Positions 11,059 through 23,196 of a DNA stretch of 64,000 bases are shown piece by piece. The DNA lies in assembly GCA_014706385.1 (NCBI GenBank), contig JACGZH010000007.1:565501-629500 (forward strand), read 5' to 3'. The stretch is from Phaffia rhodozyma. Its lineage: Eukaryota; Basidiomycota; Tremellomycetes; Cystofilobasidiales; Mrakiaceae. The notes below the pieces were generated by a model. It saw nothing but the letters and a program-made list of their open reading frames with translations. It was not told the DNA's origin and did no database searches. The position numbers were made by a program, and so were the translations under genes. How positions within the stretch are numbered: position 1 is the stretch's first letter; the number at the start of each line of letters is the position of its first letter.

Positions 11059-14000
11059 ATGAGTGGGAGATCGAGTTACTCGAGTTCAAGGAGTTACACG
11101 TCCCAAGACAGGAGACCGTCACAGTCATCCTACGCCTCGTCAGTCTGTTCTTTCTGTTCTTTCTCTTCTTCCTTCTCCTCAAAGGCTCATATGAGCAACA
11201 TCCACTCATTGTTTCTGATCACTTTTCTCTTTGACCCACAGTGATCGCGCGTCGTCCCGATCTCATTCATCTTGGAATAGCTCTTCCAGCTCGTCAGATT
11301 CGTTCTCAAGGTCGTACGACCCCTCTCCCTACGTTCGACCAGTTGACAGACCTTCACACGCGCCTCTTTCGCCATCAGGTGAAGCTTCTCCTTTACCTCC
11401 CTCCAAATCCTCGACCCACGCGTCGTCGCGTCTTGTTGCCAAAGCGGTCGAATCAGAGCCACTACCGTCGTCTTCTGACCTCAGTCGAAGTCGTGCTCCC
11501 TTCGTTTCTTCATCTGCTTCCTCCTCCAAAAAGCCTCATGTATCTAGATTCGGACCAGCGATCAAGCAGCTACCACCTGACCCAGCAGACCGGGTCGCCA
11601 GGCCTCCTTCGGGCTTCATATCATCTTTCAGACCTATAACCTCGTCATCGTCATCATCATCGTCATCATCATCATCATATTTATCTGCCGAGCCTCAAAC
11701 AAAAGGACATTCAGATTCATCATCGTTCAAACGACGGTCGCCTTCTCCGCCATTCTTGTCTCGACCTCAAGTAGAACAGGTCCGTCCTTCACCACCACGA
11801 CCACCATCACCATCACCACCACCTGCTCCTCTTCCTCTACCCAGAAAATTAGAACGTGCTTGGAAAACGGTTTACGACCCGGCCTTGCCGCCAACGAGCA
11901 GTAATGATGTTCGACTCAAGAAAGGAAATGAAGTCGTTCTTCGGTACGAGGGTCAGATGAAGCCTGGAGAAACAAAGATAATCCCGACTGATCCTCGACT
12001 GAAGGTTGACAAGACCACGGTACGTCGTGGTAAAGGCTCAGCCAAATTGCGTGAGAGGCTGTATCCAGTTCATTTCGAGGTCAGTCCATACATTTAGTCG
12101 ATTGATTCTATCCTCGTCAGACTAGTTGAAGTATCTCAGACACTCACGGCCTTTGTTCTGAAATCTTTCCGAACAGTGGGACGAAAGTTCGAGAGGCAAA
12201 CCACCGCCTCCGCCTGCTTGTGCTATCCTTATCACCGGACTTTCCACCTTGACGACATCAGACACTGTCCGAGCCTTCTTTGGGTCTTATGGTCGAATCC
12301 AAGAATTCAGTATGAAAGTTGATCCCTTAACATCATCATATCTCGGTCTGTCCTCTCCTTTTCTCCCTCTGTGTGCTCAGATCTATTTTACTCTCTTTTT
12401 GAACATATATTCATTCTGCTCGTGTTTCGAATGCGCGCTCATGCTTCGTTTTCTATATGCTCCACACAATTAGGAATATGTTGGATCAAGTTTGCCAGTT
12501 CGAAAACTGACAACAGTGCACACGACCTGGCTGTCAGCATGGTTAACCGGTTCAATGGGTCTCGCTTGGGCTTCCATTCCTCAGAAGGAACCCTTACTCT
12601 GGTTCTCGACGGCGAAGGAAAGCTGGCAGACAAAGCCGTGGACGAACACTTTACCAAAGTCAAGATCGCCAAAGAACGTCGAGATGCCGAGAGAAAAGAG
12701 AGACTCCGCTTGGAAGCTGAGCGGACCGAACAAAAACGACTCGAAGCACTGAAACCTCCTTTCCTTCCTCCACCGACCACTGGCTCACTACCGACCGCTC
12801 CGCCAGGCGCAATCTCTCTCCCTTTCAAAGGACTCCATTCATATCCGTATTCTCCTTCGACTCATAGCCCTCTTCTCCCGCCATCTAGTGCTTATCCGGA
12901 TGCTCACACCTCCTCGCGACCAAGCCATCTGCCTGGCCTGCCAAGCTTACCGCAACCCAAAGCGATCAACCATCATAGAGACATTTCATATCGACCCTCT
13001 CGGCCTGCGCTCGGCCGGGATACACAATACGAGCGAGGAAGAAACTCATCAGGAAGCTATCCTTCCGACACGACAAGATATGCTTCTCGAAGAGAACCTG
13101 GAGATGGCTGGACCTCCAGAGATGACCCATGGCCTTCATTCGAGCCGAGAAGACCTTCGGCAGACGATCGAAAACACTCGGGGGAGGAACGAAAAGGCCA
13201 GCGGACAATAAGTACCTGGGGTCTACAGGGCTTCAAAGACGACAGACCGAATCAGACAGCATACTCCGAGGCCCGTGAGAAAGCTCGTGCACATGCTCGA
13301 GATGCAAGGGATGAGGAGAGGAAAAAGAAGAGACGGAAGTTAGAGCTCAAGCCTGATTTTGAGTCAGAGGATGACGAGATGGATGGCAAACGAGAAAACG
13401 GAGAGGCAGAATCGGAAGATGAAGAAGATGAAGATGAGCAAAACGAAGAGGACGAGAACTCTCGTTCACCCAGAACTAAATCGAGGCAATCACGATTTGA
13501 CTTCTCGGACACCGATGATGATGAAGGAGAGGAAGAACTTGATCTACCGGTTGTCGAGAAAAAGCCTCCCAAGCCTAGGAAGGCGATTGTATCTCGACCG
13601 AAGAAGAAGAAAACGGAGCCTGATCAGGCACAGGTACTACCTTCTGCCTTGCCTATCAGTCCCGTCCTGGATTCAATCAATATTCCTGAGCTTGCGCCGC
13701 TCGAAGAACCCACCCCAGCTCCTCTTTCTGTTCAGATAGATTCCCCTTCGCCTCTCGATTCACTCTCTGCTCTTCAAGAACCCAGTCTGATCGCTCATTC
13801 GCAACCTGATACCTCAGATGCACTTGCCCCACCAACAGCGCCTTCTCGCAAGCGGGCGCCCAAGAAGAAACCCGAACGACCTCCAAAAAAGTATAAGGAT
13901 GTCGATCTCTTCCAGGCAGGTGTGGTCGAAGACAACGAAGATCTGTATTTGCTCAAGTTGATGGCCGATAGAGCTCGAAAAGTTTCTGAAGCGGCCGTGG

Positions 14001-15099
14001 ACGAGCAGGCATCTCAATATGACACGTCAGCAAAGATTACAACTCTATCGGATGCAGAGGATATAGACGACGAGCTTCCGGAGAAAAGTTGTACTCGAAC
14101 GGAAGGTTACCGAAAAATTTCAGAGCTCGAAAAGTCGATGTATCTTCCTCAGCGGAACAAAGCGACCTCGGCCGAATCATCTGCTGTTGAACCGGCCGCT
14201 GCGATCTCTACCGGTCGATCTGCTCGAGTCGCTACTCGTCGGCTTGTACTCGGTATCGAACAGAACCGAAAAGCAGCAGCGAGCGACACCGATATCCTCA
14301 AATTCAATCAGTTGCGAACTCGGAAGAAACAGCTCAAGTTCTCGAAATCTCCTATCCACGATTGGGGTCTCTACGCTATGGAGTTCATCCCGGCCCAGGA
14401 GATGGTTATCGAGTATGTTGGAGAGGTTATCAGAGCCGCCGTAGCGGACAAGAGAGAGAAATACTATGAGCGAATCGGAATCGGGAGCAGTTATCTGTTC
14501 AGGATCGACGATGAGAGCGTGGTGGACGCTACGAAGAAAGGGAATCTTGGGTCAGTCATCGTTCAAATATCCGATTTTCCTGTATAAGTTCTCACAAGGT
14601 GTACTCATCGAACCAATCCCAATTTGCTTTATTATCACAAATAGACGGCTCATCAATCATTGGTATGCTTGGTATCCAACGACTCCACATATATATATGT
14701 ATAGCTGATGTTTGCGAAATCTTATGACTTCATTGTTTCCTTGCCTTAGTTGTACCCCAAACTGTACCGCCAAAATCATCACCATCAACGGCGAAGTTCG
14801 TATCGTCTACTTTCCTCGATCTCCCATTTATGCATATGTATTAACATGCTTTTTTGTCCCTTTTTGCTTGACTTTTAGAAAAAGATTGTCATTTACGCAA
14901 AGATCAATATCGAAGCCGGGGATGAGATAACTTATGATTACCACTTTCCCATTGAACAAGAAAAAGTACGTCGTCTGCTTCTACCATACTGTCTCGTATC
15001 TTGTTCAAATTTTAGAAAGGGCTCTTACAATTCCGTTCAATTTCGGAACAGATTGTCTGCTTGTGTGGAAGTCCGAAATGCCGTGGATTCCTCAATTAG
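11059..15099 (+). CDS. SET1: Histone H3-K4 methyltransferase Set1 (COMPASS catalytic subunit)
   Basis: Nuclear histone H3 lysine-4 methyltransferase of the COMPASS complex. The N-terminus is Ser/Arg/Pro-rich (MSGRSSYSSSRSYTSQDRR). An RRM-like domain sits around ACAILITGLSTLTTSDTVRAF to ICWIKFASSK, followed by an Arg/Glu/Lys coiled region (KERRDAERKERLRLEAERTE), an Asp/Glu-rich middle, and the n-SET segment with RVATRRLVLGIEQNRK. The SET domain opens KKQLKFSKSPIHDWGLYA and carries MVIEYVGEVIR, GSSYLFRIDDE, GRLINHCCTPNC (reassembled over two introns), DEITYDYHFP and the post-SET CLCGSPKCRGFLN followed by the stop at 15097-15099. Reassembly of the last exons uses donors at about 14551, 14669, 14808 and 14966. 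The codon at the NH-CC junction is split TG|T. Transcription converges on PUS4. Confidence 0.95.
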
Positions 15100-15510
15100 A
15101 ATTGATCTTCAAACTCAACCCCATGTTCATCTTCTTGGTTCCTTTCTTCTAACACAGCTGTCTTGGATGTACTGTATACTGGCTCTGTTAGCTATTCGAA
15201 CATTTTCCGTGGGCGTCAAGTTCGTTTATCTGTATCATCGATGTTTGCCCTTCGTCGTTTAATTCATTTGGTCTGCTTGCATATCTGTTTGCTTCAGTTC
15301 TTCTTAGCTTCTCATATCAACGTCTTTGTCACGTCTATTTGTTAAGAAATAAAAATGACAATATGAATTTGTTGCGCTTAGAAGGATTTTCTGTCTGGAT
15401 CTATTCTGTTCTCTATAGACAAGGCTGACAGGTCATATGACAGCTGATGCCAGATTCAGATCGGTATAGGTTGAATCCTAGGTGTGATCGTGATTGAGCA
15501 GTCGTTCTTG
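15100..15510. other. Convergent 3' regions of SET1 and PUS4
   Basis: 411 bp between two stop codons facing each other. AT-richer than the flanks, with an AATAAA-like AAATAAAA near 15350. No coding signal. Confidence 0.4.
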
Positions 15511-17247
15511 TTATACGGATTCAAACCTCTCCAAAAGATACTTCTCCCATGCCTGGAGCTCTATAGGCTCTTTCTTTTCCTCCTTTTCTTCCTTTTGAGT
15601 AACAGGAAGGGAGTTAGCCATTGCCTCCTCCTCTTCTTCTTCCTGATTGGTTGACGAGTTTCCTCCCCCATTTCCTTTCCCCTTCTTTGCGTTTGTGCTC
15701 GATCCTTTACCGACCTCTCCTCTAGCCTTTGCCTCCAAGTACTTTTGCTGTTCTTCCGCGGCAGCCGCTTCGAACACAGACCAAGGGATACACTTGTCGC
15801 CTTCTAGACTGAATTCACCCTGTCTCGTCCGTGTAAGAACCACCAAATGAGCTAGCGAGCCAAGGGCTGCGCCGATGTCATTGACGAGCGAACGGACGTA
15901 TGTTCCACCGGATACAGTCATTCGGAGCGTGAATGTCGGAGGAACCGTGCGCGGGTCGGTGGATACGGTTTCATCCGTGGACGTCAAGGTGGGTTCAGAT
16001 GACATGAGATCTGTTGAGGAAGGAGGCGCGTCTGTTTTCTCGGCATCTTCGACGAGCTATCGTGTTTGTCGCAGAAACAGTGAAGTCAGTTCCTAGGAAG
16101 ACTGGGAGATCACAAAAGGAACGAAACTACAACGCTACCTTCTTGCTTTTGTCAAATATCAGTTTGTCTTCAGCGCTCATTACTTCTGTCGGCCATTGGA
16201 AGTGGTGACCCTCTCCATCTTCCGATGTTGCAGCATCATCCCACGACTCCAACACTAGCTCGTGCACTATCACTTTTCGAGGCTCGATCGGTCGGGGCAA
16301 TGGAGTGTTTGACCGAGCGTACTCGTACAACGGCTTGCCGTCCATCTTTAGGGCAGAGTAGCTGAAAGCACCAGATCAGAAATCGATGATTTTCAGCCAT
16401 ATTCGAAAACAAATTACAAAGTAGAAGCATATAATCTGAAGTAAGAACATACACTGGCGGAATCTGATAAATCTCTCCTCTAAATTTCTCTAGGATATTT
16501 TCAACATCTTGTCGAGTGATGTGTTTCCAACTAGACTCAGGCCACTAGATTAGCGGGATGATCATACAAGTAATCACATATGAAAGAAACGAATTGGCTA
16601 CGCTTGACAGAAGTAAAGACGGACTAGACTCACGGCGCGGTACCAACTATGGCTCCTTGAGAATCAGCCGAATCAGTTGCGCATCCCAAAAGTCCGACGG
16701 TCCTGTATTCCTGTAGAAGACACACGTATTCGTGTATCAGAATCGTGCCTATCCAATCCAGTGACTAGGAAAACATGAACGATGATACCTTTGTGCAATC
16801 TAAGAACCGAGCAAGCTGCTTCGTTCCCCGACCCGTCGCGACCACTTTATGCAGGTAGATACCCCAACCGAGACAAGTCGTTCAAGAGCAAACGAACGAT
16901 CATGAGCTTCCTCTTACTTCTCTTGTGCATGAGTTACTAGGAAGGAAAAGCAACGAACCTAGGACTCCATCTGCGAGCGGGTCCAATGTTCCACCTTGGC
17001 CCATCTTGACTGGACCTGCTTTGAGGGCCTTCCGGCCGATCTTATTTGCCGGATTAGGAGGATTAGGATCTATAAAGAGCGGTGAGGTTCGGAAGATCTT
17101 TTTGAGAGACTCGAGGATACTCATAGATGTCGGGCCGGACGGTTTATTGACTCCAAAGAGACCATTCAGAGGAACAGACGGGGTGTTGACTTTAGGCATG
17201 GTTTCTTGAGTGTAGTGCAGAGTAGACCCAGTTTCTGTTGGGTTCAT
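15511..17247 (-). CDS. PUS4: tRNA pseudouridine-55 synthase, TruB/Pus4 family
   Basis: TruB-family synthase that makes pseudouridine-55 in the T-arm of cytosolic and mitochondrial tRNAs. Exons on the minus strand give [17 protein letters not shown] (the family KPxGxTS opening), [16 protein letters not shown] (catalytic-loop motif with GGTLDP, the nucleophile Asp), [53 protein letters not shown] (the Y-S-A-x-K motif) and [18 protein letters not shown] then [19 protein letters not shown]. The region between YSALK and SGGTYVRSL carries a fungal-type insert ([20 protein letters not shown]). A Lys/Gly/Asn-rich linker precedes the C-terminus [15 protein letters not shown]. Seven or so exons. The start could be Met 17247 or the internal Met at about 17199 (MPKVNTPSV); the longer one is given. 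Confidence 0.92.
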
Positions 17248-17434
17248 CGGATGGTTGGTCCTCTTTCGAAGAAGCTCACCGGATTCGAGCGGAAAATTAT
17301 CTAATGGCTAGGAAATATTTTGAATAGATAATTCAACAAAGTTTTCTAATGTTTCGAAAAGATATCTTAATAGAACCATTCATTCTAGTCGCGTTCACAC
17401 ATACCGCATACACCCATCCCAATCAGCGGTCAAG
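17248..17434. promoter_or_regulatory. Short divergent promoter PUS4 / SOM1
   Basis: 187 bp separate the two divergent start codons, so both promoters must overlap. It contains an AT-rich patch at about 17290-17360. Confidence 0.5.
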
Positions 17435-17861
17435 ATGACGGACTCAACACGTGAAGGTCAATCAGCAAATTCAGTATCATCCACCTCATCTACACCAAAA
17501 TCATCTCAAGAAAGCTTGCCCCGCTGTCCGCTCTACGATATCGTTCAATATGCTTGTCAACCTCACTTCAACTATCATCCGACCACTGGCGAACGTCTCA
17601 AAGGTGGCACCGTCACTTGCTACCCTCTCCCTCGGATCTTTCGAAAGTGAGTGATCGATCAAATTGTCCAACCGTCTGATTAGAGGCTCATAGTATTCCT
17701 ATCGCCTTCTGTTTCCTGCTATCTTGTCTTGAAAATGGCCGATGAAACTCTCTTCTGGAAGATGTCAAGGAATTCCAGCGGTAGACGTGAGCAGAGTCAT
17801 CTATGAAAATGACGGGTTACTACCCCTAGACCAATCGTTCGTGCCTGTCCTTCTTCTGTGA
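17435..17861 (+). CDS. SOM1: Mitochondrial inner-membrane protease-associated Som1-like protein
   Basis: A small two-exon gene. Exon 1 gives MTDSTREGQSANSVSSTSS..., then CPLYDIVQYACQPHFNY, GGTVTCYPLPRIFRK. A donor GTGAGT at about 17647 joins an acceptor ending GAAG before codons for CQGIPAVDVSRVIYENDG and LLPLDQSFVPVLLL, stop 17859-17861. The arrangement C-x6-QY-x-C ... V-x-C-x-P-hydrophobic-x-R-x-FR-[RK]-C matches the Som1 family, the subunit of the inner membrane peptidase (Imp1/Imp2) complex, including its conserved cysteines. The protein is about 110 residues, in the family's usual range. The exact acceptor is chosen by the motif RKC; the product is inferred from the motif alone. Confidence 0.75.
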
Positions 17862-18077
17862 AAGATGTTCGACGTTCCGCTCATCTGACAAGCCAAGCTA
17901 CTTTCCTTCCTATTCTCCTGGTGAAACAAATTCTCATTAAACGACTGACAGGTTACCCAAAGGTCAACCTTGGGGGCAAGTACGCCCCAAAAAAACAGAC
18001 CCGTTCAGGCTGAATCACTAGACCAATTAAAATTATCGTTATATATGTTTATCATGAAGAATTACAAGAGATGACAA

Positions 18078-20259
18078 TCATGCGCTCAACAGCGTGATCG
18101 ATCTCAACACCTGCCAAACGAACGATAGAAGATCAATGAGGAGGAATGAGTCAGAAGGAAGGTCACAAAGAAACCATTTAGATGAGGATAACATGCTGTG
18201 CAGACAAACCTCACTGAGCCAGACGTCCAACGTATCCCCTCCTTTCATAACCCATTCCAACACCACGTCCTCCACAGCCAAGACGGCCGCTACAGCCCTC
18301 TTTTCTTCTTCTTTTGTCAAACCAGATGATATCATCGACTCGGCTACTCCATCTGGCCCGTCCTGAGATTGACTTCCTGATAGAATATCATCAGGGATTG
18401 GCAGACCGAACAACTCGCCCGACTGAACTTTCTTTTTCTGGTCGTTTTGCCTTTCGCTGTCCGCATCAAGCAGCTCAACTAACGCCCGGGAGAGGTTCCG
18501 CAAGATGAGCGCGCAAGTGAAAGACGTTCCTGTGGGCGACTTGGTTGTTGGGTTGAGAGACGTCTGGAGTGTTTCGTACGTCGACATATGGAGCTGTCCG
18601 ACAGAAGGAACTGCGAACGAAATAAAGGTTGAATATTAGAGACCAGATTCACCACGGGATTAGACCATGCATATAATTAGAGAATAGAAAACGAACCACT
18701 TCTGCCGCTACGAACTTTCATCCCCTTCATCACGAATGTGTTTTCATGCAAAGATGCCTGAGCTCCTGGAAACACGAAAGACACATTGTTGATGAGCTCT
18801 GTCGCCGTCAACAATGGTGGTACTCCGTTCTGTTGGAGGTAGGGCTGAGAGAAAGCTTCTCTGTAGAGTTGCCAGAACTGTGTCTGAGGTACATATGACT
18901 TGGGGGCAGGAAGGAATGTTCGTTGCATCCTGTTGAGATGCGAAGACATAAACATGCACAAAGACAGTTAACAGCAAGATTGCGAATAGAATATTTTGAA
19001 AGTATTGAACGAAGAGCCGAACCAGTAGGTTGATCTTAATGGCTCTGCCATTCCCGCCATCTGATCGAGCTCGCCTCTTCCTGGCGGCGCGCCTTCCCAT
19101 GCTTCGCCCGTCTCGGTTCCTCGTCCACCACCGGCCAGGATGAACGGAGTTTCCTTCTTTTCAGATCCTTCGAATAATCCTTTTGCTACTATTTTTGACA
19201 CCGGTCCAATATCTTTTCGTTTGAGAACCCCTGCTGCATGAGTTGGGTCGCTTGTATGTGTGTAGAGTATGTCGAGTGCAAGAGATCGAAGCGAAATATT
19301 CTGGCCAGATGACGGCGGGAGTAAAAGAAGAGACAGCGACATTTTGATGGAGGCTTGAATGAAAACAGACGAAAAATGAAGGAGCGGGTCGGCTGTTGGG
19401 TCGGCTGGATTAGGACTGGATAATGCCAGGGCTACACGAAGGGTTGCAATGAGGATTGCCCGATCTTTGGATTGCAGCAACTGAACTAGAACTAGGGGCA
19501 GTTCGGTGACGAAATTCTCTTGAATGGAAGAGATGTCGAGCGAAGAAGATATAAACATGTTGTGTAAGATATCAAGGAGAAGTATAAGCACTTCAGCTAG
19601 TTGATCTATGAGGAGCTCTACTTCGACTCCAGAGAGGAACTCGAGCAGAAATCGTTGTAGTTTTAAACTTGTCGACAATAGTTTTCCGTTGGCTGGGTCG
19701 TTGAGTCCTGCATTACGAATCACCAACAAGCTCTCTATAGCTCTTCTATGAAGGTCTTTCTGGTTGGATCGTTCGAAATCCCAGAGAGCGCTCCCTTTAG
19801 CTACTGCCTGAGCCGGCGAGTCGCGACCAACGATCTCGAAGAGTTCCCGAGGCCATAACAAAAGAGTATCAACCGAAGCATGCCATTTATCAAGAACGAA
19901 ACGGTCGTTATGATCTGAGGAAGCTCGGAGAAGACGCTGTAAGCTCCAGTCGGCTTCTTCAGGGATAAAGGAGCGAAGGGCAAGAATCATTCGGTTCGAC
20001 GGTCCCTCTTCGACGAACCAGTCTGATCAAACAAGGCAATACAAATCAGCTTGGCTTTCTGACGCGTCGTCCTGTTGATGTGAAGAGAAAGATTCGCGTG
20101 CTACAGGAGACCAAGAAACGTACTCTCTACTCCATCGTTTCTTACGCGACTCATATGAATAGGGATAAGATCGGAGAGATGGAGATCCAGATTAAGGTAT
20201 CGATGTTGAGGATCTATGACTGAAGTCAAGTACGAAGCAGAGCAAGAGAGCTTTCTCAT
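18078..20259 (-). CDS. RSC9: Rsc9/ARID2-like subunit of RSC (PBAF-type) chromatin remodeller
   Basis: Nuclear subunit of the RSC/PBAF nucleosome remodelling complex, by similarity. N-terminal exon MRKLSCSASYLTSVIDPQHR joins at a GTACGT donor to NWFVEEGPSNRMILALRSFIP, EEADWSLQRLLRASSDHNDR: the 'NRxxLALRSxIPEExDWALxxL' block typical of Rsc9 and ARID2. A long Leu-rich armadillo-like region follows. Then comes the RFX-like DNA-binding block RMQRTFLPAPKSYVPQTQFW, QLYREAFSQPYL, ELINNVSFVFPGAQASLHEN, FVMKGMKVRS, and a C-terminal VEDVVLEWVMKGGDTLDVWL module. Stop 18078-18080. No ARID domain is visible upstream: only 163 bp separate this start from the divergent carrier gene, so the protein appears to be the ARID-less form, as in S. 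cerevisiae. An earlier start cannot be excluded because the frame stays open for some codons upstream. Confidence 0.78.
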
Positions 20260-20422
20260 AAGCAAGAATGATATGGAGGGAGGTAGTCCAGTCTATGGGG
20301 AGTGTACCCCAGATTTCCCCATACAAAGTCCCATAAAACACCCATACGTTATCTAAACTTTTGTCTCATCCCAGCTGGCTCCCTCCGTAATTAATTGCAA
20401 CGCCTCATAGCTTTGGCAGACC
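20260..20422. promoter_or_regulatory. Very short divergent promoter RSC9 / mitochondrial carrier
   Basis: 163 bp between divergent start codons; both genes must share regulatory DNA. AT-rich around 20330-20400. Confidence 0.5.
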
Positions 20423-22754
20423 ATGTCGTCCGATGCAGATTCCTCAAACAGTGTTCGACTGATTGGCTTCTTGGCGGGAACCTGCTCTGGTACGCTCTGA
20501 CTCTCTTCTTTGCGACTTTGGATTAGAGAAGGAACAAAAAGTAGACGAAAAGGACTCATATACGTGCTCGTGTTCCCTCTATTCTCCTTCCTCTTCTTTG
20601 TTTCACTTGGGTTTCTCTCCTCTCTTTTGCGAGATTAGGCCTCACAAAGCTAGCAGTCGGACACCCGTATGTGTATACGTTTTCAATTCTTATCCATCTC
20701 ATGACCATAAATGGCTGATTCGCCGAATATCACATCTTGATCGAACACCAGGTTTGACACCATTAAAACCAGGAGTGAGTTACAGAACTATTTTCCTCTC
20801 GATACAGGCAAAGTGTTTCCCTTCGTTAGACGAAAGCTGACAACTATTGGAATACGTCTACCATCCAGTGCAATGTGTTCCTATTGGTAAACTCTGATCC
20901 TCGTTCTTTTGACCAACCAGAGCATACTAATGACCAAAAGTTTCACTTCTGATACTCGATGTAGGGACATACAAAGGAGCCACCGATTGCTTCTTGACTA
21001 CAATAAGACGTGAAGTGTGTTTAATTTATCGTTTGTTAGAAAAAAAAATGCGCGAAGCTCATAGACGTATCGTTTATAGGGACCTCTGGCCCTTTATAAA
21101 GGCGCTAGTCCTCCAGTAAGATTATCCTTCGCGTACCGCTTAATCAAAGTTTTAACATCAGACATACGTATACTAAACCTTGAGCATGATACCCGATATC
21201 AGGCTGTGGGATGGGCTATCACGGATAGCGTTCTGCTCGGAAGGTACAGTTTCCTTTGCTATATCTACTGCTTCAATGTCAAGTTTAACGCGTGGCGTTC
21301 TCTTTCTATAATCGTTTCCGTTTTCATTTAGTTTACACAACTACCGAATCCTACTGTTAAGTCATGGGTTTGCAGAGACAACTCCTTCCCTGACAGTGGA
21401 AGAAAAAGACGAGAAGCGGTTGAGTCTTTTAGGTCATGCCGTAGCTGGTATCGGGGCAGGTTGGACAAAGTGAGTCACACGTTTCCGACGCATTTTTTGA
21501 GAAGATCATATCGTCTGTTGAAGAGATTTTTTTTCAATTGACGATCGCTGAGCCTCTCATTTCCATATTTATAGTGCTGTTTTCGCCCATCCTATAGAGC
21601 TCCTCAAGGGTAGGCACAACTTCTTACCACTTCAAGAAATCCCTTCATCCGACTGTTCTAGACATACGAGCAAGTCTCTAATTAGTTTCACTGTTCTTTT
21701 CTGTTCAAAGGTAAACTTCAACTCCAACTCGCTGCAGCAAACACCCATCACAGCTCGCGCACCAATCACGCCTCAACTACGTCTCCTAAGCCTCCTGTAG
21801 TACAATTCTCAGGTCCCATAGACTGTGCTCGCCAGGTTGTCAGAGAGCAAGGCTTTCAAGGGCTTTGGAGAGGTTTTGGAGCAACACTGGCGTTTAGATC
21901 GTTCGTCCTCTTCTGCATCACTTATCTGTGGTAACAAATCAGTCTCGCCCGTTTTTGTTGCTTCATGCTCTCTTTCTAAAGCATAATCTATCCTCATAAC
22001 TTCGGAAATGCCAAAATGCTCTAAATAGAAATTTCGCATTCATGTTCGGTGGTTATGAACTCAACATGCGCCTGTTCTCACTCTTGGACAACACGCCGTA
22101 TGCGCTTTCGATCCCAACCCAGACGTTTATTGCTGGTGGCATGGGAGCCAATGCTTTCTGGCTAGGAGCTCTACCCGGTATGTTTCTTATGCTTTCATCT
22201 TCTCCGTTATACACCTTCCTTCTTGAATACAAGTTCTACCTTGAAGTATCAAAAATTGAGCTGACCGTCTGTGTTCAACTTTCAATAATCATAAAGCTGA
22301 TAATGTCAAAAACAGAATGATGACGGACTCGATCACAAAACCTAGATACACCGGAGTCTTGTCCGTCGTCAGAGCGATTTATGCCGAGGCCGGTTTCAAA
22401 GGATTTTACAGAGGGTTTGTGCCTGTCGTACTTCGAGCTTTCCCGACGAATGGTTAGTCGTTTCCTACTATCTCGGTTTCGTTCACCGAAAGTGTTCGAT
22501 AATTCTGGCGCATACTCTCACTCTGTGTTGACCGAACTTGACCATGGTTTGATGATTTTTGCATTAGCATCTGCGTTGTTTGTCTTTGAATCTGTGATGA
22601 GGTGGTCGGGAGCTGAAAAAGTACGTTCTTTCGACTTTCCTTCTCGCCCGTTTCGGTTAGACATCTCAAAGGTTTTCTCACCTATATTATCTCTGTCAAC
22701 TCCCACATCTTATTGTGTTCTGGCATATCTACATCCTCATAGACTCGAGGATGA
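20423..22754 (+). CDS. Mitochondrial carrier family (SLC25) protein
   Basis: A six-helix mitochondrial inner-membrane solute carrier. The spliced reading begins MSSDADSSNSVRLIGFLAG, TCSG, then across tiny exons LTKLAVGHPFDTIKTRMQ (first signature PFDTIK), CVPIGTYKGATDCFLTTIRR, EGPLALYKGASPPAVGWAI, TDSVLLGSLHNYRILLLSHG, then HAVAGIGAGWTNAVFAHPIE, LLKGKLQLQLAAA (second signature HPIELLK), DCARQVVREQGFQGLWRGFG, ATLAFRSNFAFMFGGYEL, DSITKPRYTGVLSVVRAIYA and EAGFKGFYRGFVPVVLRAFP (third repeat) with ALFVFESVMRWSGAEK. Exons: 20423-20489, 20639-20666, 20752-20774, 20869-20886, 20965-21014, 21080-21115, 21203-21243 and several more. Similarity is closest to the carnitine/acylcarnitine-ornithine-like carriers, but the substrate cannot be set. 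The third signature is SITKPR. The final exon is short (EKTRG, stop 22752-22754) if the GTACGT after GAAAAA is a donor; otherwise the frame runs to 22791. Confidence 0.85.
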
Positions 22755-23196
22755 ACCTGTAGTCGTTTGGTCTTCTCCTTCAACTCTGTAAAACTAACTC
22801 TATGTTATAAAATTTGTGTTCTCTATATATCAACCTTGGCATCAACATTAACTTCGCGTATAGAACCATCTCTACTCTGATCGTTTTGAATCCTTCTGAA
22901 CATTGGCATCGACAATACCGGATCATTGATTGGGAGAACTACAGGTGTTTGAGGTCGGAACGAAAATGATCCATGCGCTAGAGTACAATGATATCTTCAA
23001 CTGATTTTTGACCCACCAGATAGAAGGGAAAGAACAGTTATTACTTTATTTTAATTGGGATAACAGAGAACAAGTATGTTCAAGAAAACCCTTTCTGAAG
23101 GTTAGAGTAGGATAGAGATATATATTTGTGATGGATGGTTGGACACGTTTGCAAGATGCGGATAGGAAAGCAGAGAAAAAGCAGGAATTTGCCAAG
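22755..23196. other. Convergent 3' regions of the carrier and Mg-transporter genes
   Basis: About 440 bp, AT-rich, between two facing stop codons. No coding or RNA-gene signal seen. Confidence 0.4.

Noticed and set aside
15460..15480. Sequence near 15467 resembling a tRNA B-box (GGTTGAATCC)
   Set aside because: No A-box or foldable acceptor stem at proper distance; no tRNA gene found by eye anywhere in the window.
20353..20559. Minus-strand frame of 68 codons next to RSC9
   Set aside because: It overlaps exon 1 of the carrier gene on the other strand, which is forced by the carrier motif; it does not join to RSC9.
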